A stretch of DNA of 28,060 nucleotides from Saprospiraceae bacterium (GTDB taxonomy: Bacteria > Bacteroidota > Bacteroidia > Chitinophagales > Saprospiraceae). Position numbers and translations under genes: made by a program. Shown one piece after another: positions 20,110-28,060 of this stretch (the stretch's first letter is position 1; each line of letters opens with the position of its first letter). The notes beneath the pieces were generated by a model. The model saw only the letters and a list, made by a program, of their open reading frames with translations, was not told the DNA's origin and ran no database searches. The stretch is from positions 1 through 28,060 of the forward strand of contig JADKGF010000024.1 in NCBI GenBank assembly GCA_016717105.1, in the 5' to 3' direction.

Positions 20110-20149
20110 AAAAATCCACTTCCCAATTTGACTCAGGAAGTGGATTTTT
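20110..20149. terminator. bidirectional intrinsic terminator
   Basis: A 14-bp perfect stem (AAAAATCCACTTCC at 20110-20123 with GGAAGTGGATTTTT at 20136-20149) encloses a 12-base loop. It lies 41 bp downstream of the stop of the giant gene at 20190-26827, so it should end that transcript; T/A-rich outer arms make it usable in both directions. Confidence 0.85.
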
Positions 20150-20189
20150 ATAAAATATTGATGGGCTAGTCTTCGATGTCTAATCCACC

Positions 20190-20441
20190 TTACTCAACGA
20201 TAATCATTTTCTTAGTAGCTGTGAAGTCACCGCTTACTAATGTGTAGTACAATACTCCACTTACGCCCAATTGATCTTTAGTGAAGATCTCACTGTTCAA
20301 TCCTTTGATTGCATTGATGTTTCTTACTGTTACTACTTTTCCTGTTACGTCATATACACTCAATGTTGCTGTCGCTGCCTCAGGCATTTCGAAGCTCACT
20401 GTTGTCATTCCCTTGAATGGGTTTGGTTCGTTTTGGAACAA
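20190..20441 (-). CDS. C-terminal type A T9SS sorting domain of the giant protein
   Basis: The last 83 codons carry the complete type A sorting signal: FQNEPNPFKGMTTVSFEMP, LSVYDVTGKVVTVRNINA, GVLYYTLVSGDFTATKKMII and final VE. The FQNEPNPF start and the closing GxxxYxLxxGxxxxTKKMIxx are diagnostic. It directs secretion through the T9SS, with cleavage and anchoring or release at the cell surface. Its methionine is internal, not a start. It is out of frame with the preceding domain because of two missing bases near 20472 and 20487. Confidence 0.92.
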   Translation of the reverse strand: MFQNEPNPFKGMTTVSFEMPEAATATLSVYDVTGKVVTVRNINAIKGLNSEIFTKDQLGVSGVLYYTLVSGDFTATKKMIIVE

Positions 20442-21000
20442 TTCGATACCTGCTACTGGTGCTGTTCTTACCCTAAACTTACTTTCCTACTTTAAGGTCA
20501 CTGTTATATGACTCTGCTCTCGTTACTTCTGAGTTCAAGCTGATCATTTCACTTACTTTCATCGCTTTGTCTGCTTTTACTGTAAGTGTGAATAATACTG
20601 CGCCTTCATTTGCATTTACTGCTTCACTTGATGCATAACTCATTGTTACTACATTGTCAGAGATAACTCCTACGTTGTTTGCATTTACTTCTAACACACC
20701 ACTTTGAACACCTACGAAGCTTGCTCCGTTCAAGTTCATTGTGTATTGGAAGCCTGATACTTCACTGAAGTTTGCTGCTGTTACTGGTATTTCTACCACT
20801 TCACCTGCTGCAATTGATGCTTCTGCTACGCTCATTTCTACATTTGCGTTGCTTCTGCTTTCTACTTCTGGTGAATTTACACTTGTGCTTACATTACCGT
20901 TTACATCTCCGATCTTAACTGCTACAAAGTTTTGATTGTCCATTTCTGAACTCAAGTTTGTAATATTGATCGCTTCTGTAAATTGAACAATTGGTGATGT
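20190..21000 (-). repeat. C-terminal cassette, copy 1 (cohesin-like domain plus sorting domain), near-identical to 27271-28060
   Basis: About 800 bp of this cassette match the copy at 27271-28060 almost base for base, with substitutions concentrated at synonymous positions by eye and indels in both copies. The match is strongest over the sorting domain and the cohesin-like end and weakens beyond about 20940. This direct comparison shows where bases are missing in each copy. Confidence 0.88.
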
Positions 21001-24000
21001 TTGTACTGGTGTTCCTGCTACAGGGAATCTCCAACTTGCGTTGTTTGGTAAGGTTGTTGTTTCACCCAAGATCAATTTTCTTAGATCTGTAAGGTCACTT
21101 GCTGTTACTTTACCGTCATTGTTAGCATCTGCTGCTATCAACTTGTAATTGCTATCTAACACTTGTAAGCCTAAAATATGTCTCTGAATCAATACTAAGT
21201 CTAAAGTACTTACACCATTCAAATAATCGCCACCTTTATCAGCAGTGATTTTGTAAGTCAAACCGTTGTAATTTGACATTTCAAATGTTCCATTAGCACT
21301 TGTTTGAACTGTTTTAGGATATTCAGGCATATTTGTCTCAAACGTCACATTTACACCTTGAACATATTGACTATTAGTAGTTGCTACTGTTCCTGCTATT
21401 CTAGATCCATTTTCTGCTGCTCTTACGCTTAAAACTACTGTACAATAATCTGTATTCCAAGCTTCGTCCCACACACTTATTTTTACATTAAAATCACTCG
21501 AAGATGTCCATACTTTTCCTGCAGTTCTAGACGCAGGCAACCATTTGTATGCTTTCCCTTGTGTATATTCCGCTGCTGTTGCATTTACACTTTCACCGTT
21601 TACTACTTTGTAGAAGTGCTCCTCATTTACTCTTGAGTAAATTGGTGCTGCTCCATCAAATGAGAAATACAACTTGCTTTGTGGTTTACAGTTGTCAAAT
21701 GCGCCTTTGTCGAAGTCTCTTGCCCATAATTCTACCATTGGCGTATTGGTCTGCATCAATGCTGTACTTACACTTACACAGTAAGGTGTTGGTGCTTTCT
21801 TATCTACTATCATCACAGTACTTTCACACTGATCTACGTTTCCACAACCATCTGTTACCTTCCAAGTTACTTTGTGGCTGATATTCTCTGCATTCAAGAT
21901 AAATGCTGTTGCGCCTGTTCCTACTGGTAATTTCGCTGTGCCTCCACTTGCTGCTGTTGGCTTGATGTACGTTACATACACTAAGTCTGCCAATGGTAAG
22001 TTTGGATGTTGATTCTGTAATGCTACCCATGTTGGATTCAACACGCCTGAGATATACTTAGCCTGTGGTACCCAGATTCCGTTCCATGATTTGTTCACAA
22101 AACTTGATCCTAATCTGTCTACTGTTCCATCATTCCAGCCATCAAAGAACATCTGCCACTTGATCCAGCTCTCCTCTGCACAGATCAATTTGTCGCTAGC
22201 TGATGCTTCCAACGCTACTGCTGCCTCACATCCGCCATTTGGATTCTGTGGATTTGGATTCGCTGCAAACATTTGGTTTGTACAACTCAATACTGGTGCA
22301 GTTACATCTTTGAATGCATACCAATGTACGATTGGTGCGCCTGAGATCGTGTTGATCTCCTCACCTGTACACCAGTTCTTATAGCTATATTTTACTCTCC
22401 ACTTCTTACATGCTCCGTCTTCGAACAAGAAGGTATCTATCGTGATGTTTTCTCCCACAATATCACACTGACCAAAGTTTACAATCGGGCGTTTGATGGA
22501 TGCATTTGCTGTGTTTTTCACTTCTTCTAGTGATAAACTACATTTATCCCATTCAGTAGTTTGGTTCTGATTAGGGAAAGTTACTGTGAATGGTAATGTA
22601 AGCGTGCTTATTGTTATAAATTGCGCACAAGTAACAACCACAGCACCTTTTGTCACTTTGAAGGTTCTTCTTACTGTTCCAGATTTACAAACAGGATCAT
22701 GCGTTCCCACCCATTGGTCTTTGTATGTCACTTGTAGGTTTGAACACAAATCATATGCTTGAGGATATCCAGTCATTGTAAGATTTACATCATTTACATT
22801 TGTTTCTGATTCCAAGCTAAGGTTCAATTCCATATCGCATGTAACGGTCACATCTGAAGGACAAATCAATGTCGGCGCCAATTTGTTTTCCACACGGATG
22901 GTAACCCATGTAGTGTTATAATTGTCCTTCATACCATCGATGATATCATTGTCGCCATAGATACCGTTCATATTGCCATCATCCCATACTCTCAACTCCA
23001 CATCATGTAATCCGTGGTCTGATCCAGCTGGAATATCATCACAACAGAATTTAACAAAAGCTCCACCATCTGTGTCTTGTACATTATCTTCAGGGTGGAA
23101 CCAAACCACGCCCGGTACCCTCACTTGGATAGCTATTGTTATCATTGAATGTACTATTGTTGTTGTGTGTACCATTTGCACCTACATTACTACAAGAGCC
23201 ACCGCTTACACGACGTACTTCATATCTCACATCTGTACATTGGTCATATGATCCTTCATTTATTTGCCATCCATATATTTTAGCACCACCATCAGCGCCA
23301 GTACCTGAGCCAGACAAACTCAAAACGATATTTTGTTTTGCTGTAGCTATAGGACCTGATGCATCCAAAACAGTAACTTTTGCTACTTTTTCGACAAAAT
23401 TACCGCAACAATCTTCTGCCCAATAGACAATATTATGTACGCCCTTGGTCAAACCGGTAATTTTATAATTTGGTTGTGTTCCAGTAAATGTTACACCTTC
23501 TTCTACTTTGATACCCCATTTAAGTTCTTCAGGTTTTGCACAATTATCTTGAAGTTCCCATGGTTTCTCTACAACCCAATCAGCACTACAATTCCAAGGT
23601 GTAACACTTATGGTTACATCTTTAACATCAAATGAAGGGGCCTTTTGATCTACTGCTTTAATAATTTGTGCATATTCATATATTTCTTGTGTACACCAAT
23701 CAAGTAGTTTCCATGTTCTAACTACTTTCATGTTTCCACCACAACCTAAACCACAAGCTGCAAAGAACTCATCAGTATAAGAAACATAAATATTACATAC
23801 ATCAATATCCACTTTTTGAGCATGCATTTTTCCATCAAAACCAATCTGTGGGTAAGTGAAATAGGCATTTGTAAAACCTTCATTAAGCTCAACAACTGTT
23901 GGTGTAGCAGAATAATCATCGGCAAATGCCCCAATATTTGCAGCAGACAAAGTACCCGTTCTACTATCCAAATCCGTATATCCGACAATTGCCTGTGGCG

Positions 24001-26827
24001 TTGTTTCTAAACCACATGTGAAATTTACTTCTGCTGCAGGTGGAACCAATTCTTTTATCTCAACCTTATTAAAAGTAAAGGTCTGCGAACAAGTAGCCTG
24101 ATTACCTGAAGCATCTGTAAATGTCCAGTCTCTTATAAGTTTGGTTGCGCCACACATAGATGGAACTATATGATCTTCAAACTTTCTAGTCACATTACCA
24201 CAAGCATCAGCAACAACAGGCGGCGCTGTCAATTTAGCCTTATTTTGGTTTTGACCAGGTATATTATATAACATACCCACTGTTTCTCTTTTCACTACTT
24301 CAATATCGTAGCACAAGAATTTACATTCAGGCTCATTGGCAGGATTATTATTGATAATCACTGATCCGCCCGCAGGTGTTGATGTTACATTTATCACAAA
24401 ATTTGAACTCACTGTGGCAGTACCAAAGCCAGACATTACATAAATGTATTTCACTCCAGCCGTAAGGTTTATTGTAATCAATGGATCCAAAGCACCAGCT
24501 CCATCATCATTACCAGTTAAGTAGTTTTGACAAGGAAAATTTGGATCAAAGGCAATTTGATAAATGTTTCCATATGTATCACCTACAGATGGGTTTGAAT
24601 TAAAAGTATAAGTACCTGAAACATTTACCTCAAATTCTATTGTTTTGTAATATCTACCTCCTGTAGTCGGTGCGCAAGCTGCTGGAGTTGCACCCGTAGG
24701 TCTATTGTATCTTGGTGAATTGGTATCTAAAAAGTTCCCATCTGGACTTACAAGACTTGTAACATACAAGATTTGTGTAGGATCATCTACACAACTACAT
24801 GTAATTAGAGGAGGTAACTTATCTTCTACCGTAAATGTACCCCAACAAGTATTACCATTTGGTTCTGTAATTTCAAATGTATGAGTGCCCGAAGGAATAT
24901 TCAAAGGTGTACCTTGAGCCACATCATTTATTGCATTTTCCTTGCTGTTAAATGGCCATATATTAATTTGATAATCGGTATAACATGAATAATTATTTCC
25001 TTCCAAAAACATATCAGCACTCAAAACTATACTACAGTTATCATCAACTGATATATTGACATGGTCATTACATGTCAAAGTTGAATTAGTCGGTGCAAAA
25101 GGAGTAACCGTAATCGTTATTGTGCAATCATCAATCACTTGCCCCATAGTAGATCGCAATTCATAAGTAAGAACGTAAGTTCCAGGGCCAACAATATCAC
25201 CAGCTCCTAGTGCAGATGTCTTGACAATCATAATGTCCTCGCAATCACCTGCAGCCGTCACCAAATTAGGTATCATATAAGTACAAATTCCTCCTGGCAA
25301 GCTAATAGCTTGATCACCAGCACAAACCAAAATACAAGGGTTGACAGTGCCAATGCTTATAGTCGAAGAAATAACCGCAGAACATCCAGCATTTGTCACA
25401 GTGACTGTGTAAGTAGTTGTGACAGATGGGGAAACATTAATTGATGCAGTCGTAGCACCCGTATTCCATAAATAAGTGCCTCCGCCAGTTGCTGTCAATG
25501 TAACAGGTGTGCCCGCTGTAACGATTCCATCATTTGGATTGCCAGAATTTTCAGTAATACCTACACCAGCAGATATTGAGCCAAAGAATGTTCCACTTTG
25601 CACCCAATTGGATGTACTGCCCATTAAAGTCATATTATTCAAAGTACCAGTACGGTTATTACCTGATGAATCAAAGGCAGAGATTAAACCAGTATTATTA
25701 CCACTAGCTATACCTTGGTTAAATTTGTAATAAGCTACTAAACCAGCTTGAGGTGCTGCAAATGATTGTGTCAAATTTGATTGGATTTGTGCTTGAGAAA
25801 GTGCAATATTCCAATAACTAACTTCATCTAAAGCACCATTAAAAGGAAATCTATCGGCAGGGATTCTAAATTCTCCCATGTCAAATGGAACATTCCCATT
25901 TGTTAGTGAACCAGAAGCAGCCATTGAACCAACTAAAACACCATTTTTATAAGCTCTAATTGTTGAGCCATCATATGTGAATGCAAAATGTTGCCATGTA
26001 TTTAATGTAACTGTCGTAGGAGTCATAGTAAATGCAGTACCTGCACTATTCCTAAATCTAGCTTCAACTGTAGTTGAATTTTGTAATTGTAATAAGTAAA
26101 AGTCTGCGTTCGATTCATTTCTCCAACCAAACAAACCTTGATATCTTGCAGTAGAAGTTTTAGGATAAACCCATCCACTTATCGAGAAGGTGTTTCCTAG
26201 AACTGCACTTGTACCATTAGGGACTGTCACATAATCCATTGCTCCATCAAAATCCAATGCATTCTGTGCACAAGGATATGTTGAACTTGAAGGAGGTGGA
26301 CCACCTGCACCACTTACTGTAACACCTGCTTCCCAACCACATGCATTTACAACAGTAGTAGCAACAAATGAGAAGGTAAGACATGTACCAGTACTTGTAA
26401 ATGTGGTTGAGCCACCATTTGCTGTTGACATACCCGCTAAAGTTTCAACATTTGTACCATCAAACATTAATGGCGAAGCTACAGTTGTTCCATTATATAT
26501 TTTTAAAATATCCCAAGTTGCAAATGTTCTGAATGCAGTGAAATTTACACTGATGGGATTACCATTGGTAGAACAAAGTGTAGTTACTGTAGTACAACCA
26601 CAATTGGGAAAATTACCCGATGGACAACCGCTACTACAAGTTGAGCTGCAATCTCCACCAGGTCCACCATTAGTTCCATCAGATGGGTCTGTGAATATTT
26701 GCCCATTGGTCGTTACATTAATTGTTTGCGTAGCTCCAGCTGTTGGGGTAATGTACTGCGCACTAAGGTTATTATAGCCATACAGTGAACAGAAAGCTAA
26801 TGCTAAAATATACTTAAGGTTTTTCAT
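20190..26827 (-). CDS. giant T9SS-exported CUB/LamG/HYR/dockerin/cohesin-like surface protein, two frame breaks
   Basis: One gene of about 2,212 codons, read as 26827-23090, 23181-20479 and 20441-20190. It starts at the ATG at 26827, preceded by AAAGGA, with a signal peptide ending in LSAQ. Order of parts: CUB-like domain, LamG domain, Ig-like repeat, HYR-like modules, a propeptide-like (PPC) module, more HYR modules, a Cna_B/carboxypeptidase-regulatory-like domain, a dockerin, a cohesin-like domain and a type A T9SS sorting domain. The first break lies near 23112 (one frame reads SYPSEGTGR, the other continues VVWFHPEDN). The second near 20470-20478 is explained by two missing bases when compared with the intact copy at 27540-27575. 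The protein is expected on or released from the cell surface. A small secreted protein gene lies 44 bp upstream and may be in the same operon; a terminator follows 41 bp downstream. Confidence 0.9.
20479..23181 (-). CDS. middle part of the giant protein: HYR modules, dockerin and cohesin-like domain
   Basis: A 900-codon open frame; the first 20 or so codons are out of the true frame. HYR-like modules continue (WVTIRVENKLAPTLICPSDV; VTWKVTDGCGNVDQCESTV; VKISVWDEAWNTDYCTVVLS). Next is a carboxypeptidase-regulatory-like domain (RIAGTVATTNSQYVQGVNVT), then a type I dockerin-like pair near plus positions 21060-21235: NGVSTLDLVLIQRHILG and DANNDGKVTASDLTDLRKLI, each with an Asp/Asn calcium loop and a following helix. 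The conserved segment SWRF...NFVAVKIGDVNGNV follows. A cohesin-like beta-sandwich (about 20480-20850: VEIPVTAANFSEVSGFQ, EGAVLFTLTVKADKAMKVSE) leads to the sorting domain after a frame break. This combination is recurrent in Saprospiraceae exported proteins. Confidence 0.88.
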   Translation of the reverse strand: MQMVHTTTIVHSMITIAIQVRVPGVVWFHPEDNVQDTDGGAFVKFCCDDIPAGSDHGLHDVELRVWDDGNMNGIYGDNDIIDGMKDNYNTTWVTIRVENKLAPTLICPSDVTVTCDMELNLSLESETNVNDVNLTMTGYPQAYDLCSNLQVTYKDQWVGTHDPVCKSGTVRRTFKVTKGAVVVTCAQFITISTLTLPFTVTFPNQNQTTEWDKCSLSLEEVKNTANASIKRPIVNFGQCDIVGENITIDTFLFEDGACKKWRVKYSYKNWCTGEEINTISGAPIVHWYAFKDVTAPVLSCTNQMFAANPNPQNPNGGCEAAVALEASASDKLICAEESWIKWQMFFDGWNDGTVDRLGSSFVNKSWNGIWVPQAKYISGVLNPTWVALQNQHPNLPLADLVYVTYIKPTAASGGTAKLPVGTGATAFILNAENISHKVTWKVTDGCGNVDQCESTVMIVDKKAPTPYCVSVSTALMQTNTPMVELWARDFDKGAFDNCKPQSKLYFSFDGAAPIYSRVNEEHFYKVVNGESVNATAAEYTQGKAYKWLPASRTAGKVWTSSSDFNVKISVWDEAWNTDYCTVVLSVRAAENGSRIAGTVATTNSQYVQGVNVTFETNMPEYPKTVQTSANGTFEMSNYNGLTYKITADKGGDYLNGVSTLDLVLIQRHILGLQVLDSNYKLIAADANNDGKVTASDLTDLRKLILGETTTLPNNASWRFPVAGTPVQTSPIVQFTEAINITNLSSEMDNQNFVAVKIGDVNGNVSTSVNSPEVESRSNANVEMSVAEASIAAGEVVEIPVTAANFSEVSGFQYTMNLNGASFVGVQSGVLEVNANNVGVISDNVVTMSYASSEAVNANEGAVLFTLTVKADKAMKVSEMISLNSEVTRAESYNSDLKVGK
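23090..26827 (-). CDS. N-terminal part of the giant CUB/LamG/HYR protein
   Basis: A 1,245-codon open frame, the longest in the window. Residues 1-24 are the signal peptide; 25-173 a CUB-like domain with paired Cys and ATWDILKIYNGTTVASPLMF; about 184-371 a LamG/concanavalin-like domain (ALDFDGAMDYVTVPNG, WQHFAFTYDGSTIRAYKNG, FNGALDEVSYWNIALSQAQI, then GLVAYYKFNQG), often carbohydrate-binding. Near residues 440-500 comes an Ig-like module (TYLWNTGATTASINVSPSV) like those at the left window edge. HYR-like modules follow (CAGDQAISLPGGICTYMIP; FTVEDKLPPLITC; WTFTDASGNQATCSQTFTF; VHNIVYWAEDCCGNFVEKVA), with a PPC-like module (YKTIEFEVNVSGTYTFNSNP, GVKYIYVMSGFG) between. The last 15 codons are out of frame with the true sequence. 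Confidence 0.9.
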   Translation of the reverse strand: MKNLKYILALAFCSLYGYNNLSAQYITPTAGATQTINVTTNGQIFTDPSDGTNGGPGGDCSSTCSSGCPSGNFPNCGCTTVTTLCSTNGNPISVNFTAFRTFATWDILKIYNGTTVASPLMFDGTNVETLAGMSTANGGSTTFTSTGTCLTFSFVATTVVNACGWEAGVTVSGAGGPPPSSSTYPCAQNALDFDGAMDYVTVPNGTSAVLGNTFSISGWVYPKTSTARYQGLFGWRNESNADFYLLQLQNSTTVEARFRNSAGTAFTMTPTTVTLNTWQHFAFTYDGSTIRAYKNGVLVGSMAASGSLTNGNVPFDMGEFRIPADRFPFNGALDEVSYWNIALSQAQIQSNLTQSFAAPQAGLVAYYKFNQGIASGNNTGLISAFDSSGNNRTGTLNNMTLMGSTSNWVQSGTFFGSISAGVGITENSGNPNDGIVTAGTPVTLTATGGGTYLWNTGATTASINVSPSVTTTYTVTVTNAGCSAVISSTISIGTVNPCILVCAGDQAISLPGGICTYMIPNLVTAAGDCEDIMIVKTSALGAGDIVGPGTYVLTYELRSTMGQVIDDCTITITVTPFAPTNSTLTCNDHVNISVDDNCSIVLSADMFLEGNNYSCYTDYQINIWPFNSKENAINDVAQGTPLNIPSGTHTFEITEPNGNTCWGTFTVEDKLPPLITCSCVDDPTQILYVTSLVSPDGNFLDTNSPRYNRPTGATPAACAPTTGGRYYKTIEFEVNVSGTYTFNSNPSVGDTYGNIYQIAFDPNFPCQNYLTGNDDGAGALDPLITINLTAGVKYIYVMSGFGTATVSSNFVINVTSTPAGGSVIINNNPANEPECKFLCYDIEVVKRETVGMLYNIPGQNQNKAKLTAPPVVADACGNVTRKFEDHIVPSMCGATKLIRDWTFTDASGNQATCSQTFTFNKVEIKELVPPAAEVNFTCGLETTPQAIVGYTDLDSRTGTLSAANIGAFADDYSATPTVVELNEGFTNAYFTYPQIGFDGKMHAQKVDIDVCNIYVSYTDEFFAACGLGCGGNMKVVRTWKLLDWCTQEIYEYAQIIKAVDQKAPSFDVKDVTISVTPWNCSADWVVEKPWELQDNCAKPEELKWGIKVEEGVTFTGTQPNYKITGLTKGVHNIVYWAEDCCGNFVEKVAKVTVLDASGPIATAKQNIVLSLSGSGTGADGGAKIYGWQINEGSYDQCTDVRYEVRRVSGGSCSNVGANGTHNNNSTFNDNNSYPSEGTGRGLVPP

Positions 26828-26871
26828 TCCTTTATTTTTTTAATTTGTGTAAATTTCAATTGTATATGAAA

Positions 26872-27207
26872 TTAATTAATTGTCAATATGGCTGATATTT
26901 CATCCTTAACTATTACAACATCTTCCTGATTGTCTTCAAATTTACTCAGGCATTTTTCGTATGTTACAGATAAACTTTCAGGAATATCATTATCCTCTTT
27001 TATATAAATGATAAGAATTTCAAAAAAATGTGCGTAAATATCCATTTTGAGTTGATTCACGCTTCCTTCCTCATATTCAGTCTTCAGAGATGCTTGTTTG
27101 ATTTCAAGCTGCTCCAAAGCTTTTTCTTTAGGAAGGAAATTTTGACTAAATGCCATTTGCGTTAATAAAGCAAAAGTGAGAATAAATATAAATCTTAAAT
27201 ATTTCAT
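26872..27207 (-). CDS. small secreted protein of unknown function, 111 residues
   Basis: Intact frame with an ATG at 27207. The signal peptide (MKYLRFIFILTFALLTQMAF) ends in SQ. The mature part is Glu- and Lys-rich and predicted helical, with an EKALEQLEIKQASLKTEYEE segment that could form a coiled coil, followed by a hydrophobic helix (HFFEILIIYIKE). I do not recognise the family. It lies 44 bp upstream of the giant gene and 63 bp downstream of the gene at 27271, all on the same strand, so co-transcription with the giant protein is plausible, and it may serve as an accessory or partner of it. Confidence 0.7.
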   Translation of the reverse strand: MKYLRFIFILTFALLTQMAFSQNFLPKEKALEQLEIKQASLKTEYEEGSVNQLKMDIYAHFFEILIIYIKEDNDIPESLSVTYEKCLSKFEDNQEDVVIVKDEISAILTIN

Positions 27208-27223
27208 GTTTATTATATTTTGG

Positions 27224-27262
27224 ATCAGGATGTTATTGAAAATAATTCAACAACATCCTGAT
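27224..27262 (-). terminator. stem-loop between the two giant-protein transcripts
   Basis: ATCAGGATGTTATTGAA (27224-27240) pairs with TTCAACAACATCCTGAT (27246-27262), 16 of 17 positions, around a 5-base loop. It immediately follows the stop of the gene at 27271. No T-run follows on the minus strand, so it may be a weak terminator, an mRNA-stability or processing element, or a partial terminator allowing read-through into the small secreted protein gene. Confidence 0.6.
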
Positions 27263-27270
27263 AATTAAAT

Positions 27271-28060
27271 TTACTCAACGATGATCATTTTCTTAGTAGC
27301 TGTGTAGTCACCGCTTACCAATGTGTAGTACAATACGCCACTTACGCCCAATTGATCTTTAGTGAAGATCTCACTGTTCAATCCTTTGATCGCATTGATG
27401 TTTCTTACTGTTACTACTTTTCCTGTTACATCATGTACACTCAATGTTGCTGTCGCTGCCTCAGGCATTTCGAAGCTCACTGTTGTCATTCCTTTGAATG
27501 GGTTTGGTTCGTTTTGGAACAATTCGATACCTGCTACTGGTGCTGTTCTTACTCCTAAACTAACTCTTCCTACTTTAAGGTCGCTGTTATATGACTCTGC
27601 TCTCGTTACTTCTGAGTTCAAGCTGATCATTTCACTTACTTTCATCGCTTTGTCTGCTTTTACTGTAAGTGTGAATAATACTGCTCCTTCATTAGCATTG
27701 ATTGCTTCTGTTGATGCATAACTCATTGTTATTACTTTGTCAGAGATAACTCCGATGTTGTTTGCATGTACTTCTAATACTCCACTTTGAACACCTACGA
27801 AGCTTGCTCCGTTCAGGATTCATTGTGTATTGAAGCCCGTCACTTCACTGAAGTTTGCTGCTGTTACTGGTATTTCTACCACTTCACCTGCCGATTGAAG
27901 CTTCTGCGCTCATTTCTACATTGCGTTGCTTCTCCTTTCTACTTCTGGTGAATTTACGTCAGAACTAACACTTCTGTTTACATCTCCGATTTTTACACCG
28001 ACAAAATCTTGATTATCCATTACAGAATTCAAGTTGTTAAAGTCAATTGCTTCAATAAAC
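27271..28060 (-). CDS. C-terminus of a second giant cohesin-like/T9SS type A protein, 5' end outside window
   Basis: Only the end is in the window; the gene continues past 28060. From 27726 to 27271 the frame is open and covers the end of the cohesin-like domain (GAVLFTLTVKADKAMKVSEM) and the complete type A sorting domain (ELFQNEPNPFKGMTTVSFEM; YYTLVSGDYTATKKMIIVE). The DNA is almost the same as 20190-21000, with scattered substitutions. Upstream of 27726 the frame is broken by several indels, near 27819-27829, 27893 and 27905-27925, each visible by comparison with the other copy. The stretch beyond 27950 is more diverged from the first copy. It is a paralogue with its own N-terminal modules, presumably encoded to the right of the window. 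Confidence 0.85.
27271..28060 (-). repeat. C-terminal cassette, copy 2
   Basis: Direct counterpart of the cassette at 20190-21000, in the same orientation and about 7.1 kb away. It is intact across 27540-27575, where copy 1 is broken, and broken across 27819-27925, where copy 1 is intact. Confidence 0.88.

Larger units (their letters stand above)
19515..20189. other. region between convergent giant genes
   Basis: If the repeat gene proposed here is not accepted, this 675-bp stretch has no gene: it holds the seven-copy 42-bp repeat, about 230 bp of AT-rich DNA to its left and the terminator at 20110-20149 to its right. Confidence 0.5.

Noticed and set aside
21549..21881. Plus-strand frames opposite the giant genes, such as this one and those at 26403-26777 and 22091-22384
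   Set aside because: They are antisense shadows of the long, domain-bearing minus-strand frames and have low-complexity composition.
1..28060. tRNA, rRNA, insertion sequence, prophage or integrase genes
   Set aside because: I looked for transposase and integrase motifs, tRNA cloverleaf and rRNA sequence and saw none.

Overview
This window looks like a chromosomal segment of a Bacteroidota bacterium, most likely from the Saprospiraceae or a close relative. The evidence is a complete type A C-terminal sorting domain of the type IX secretion system (T9SS) in two genes, a type B (gliding) sorting domain in a third, SprB-like, HYR-like, SdrD_B, DUF11 and dockerin modules, signal peptides ending in S-A-Q or F-S-Q, Bacteroidota-type -7 promoter boxes (TAnnTTTG), and the absence of clear Shine-Dalgarno sequences. 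The DNA is AT-rich by eye. No rRNA, tRNA, IS element, prophage or CRISPR array was seen.

Layout. 1-7446 (-): a giant secreted adhesin-like gene (signal peptide, SdrD_B, beta-propeller, SdrD_B, DUF11 repeats, PKD/HYR region, Ig-like repeats) whose 3' end lies outside the window. 7788-8991 (+): RlmI-type rRNA methyltransferase. 9027-9672 (-): NarL/LuxR response regulator. 9673-10453: long intergenic region with a possible structured RNA and a strong terminator. 10454-12221 (+): TPR/HisKA_3 sensor kinase, followed after 15 bp by a D-cysteine desulfhydrase/ACC deaminase-family gene (12237-13133). 13139-15596 (-): TonB-dependent receptor preceded by a clear TPP riboswitch (15653-15727), so probably a thiamin uptake receptor. 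15750-17110: GC-richer palindromic island, a very AT-rich orphan gene and two weak small ORFs. 17185-19514 (+): SprB-repeat protein with type B sorting signal. 19511-20060 (-): a 42-bp tandem repeat that I read as part of a disrupted gene for a 14-residue-repeat protein. 20190-26827 (-): giant CUB/LamG/HYR/dockerin/cohesin-like protein with type A sorting domain. 26872-27207 (-): small secreted protein. 27271-28060 (-): C-terminus of a second giant protein carrying almost the same C-terminal cassette.

Nearly every long gene is broken by single-base indels, including the housekeeping methyltransferase. Many sit in homopolymers. Where two paralogous copies can be compared (20460-20490 against 27540-27575) the broken copy simply lacks single bases. 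The simplest reading is uncorrected long-read sequencing error, so I annotate merged genes and state where the frame breaks. Real decay or phase variation of the surface genes cannot be excluded from this sequence alone.

Taken together, the window is dominated by cell-surface biology: T9SS-exported modular adhesins, a vitamin B1-regulated outer-membrane receptor and a two-component system, with two ordinary metabolic or RNA-modification genes between them.
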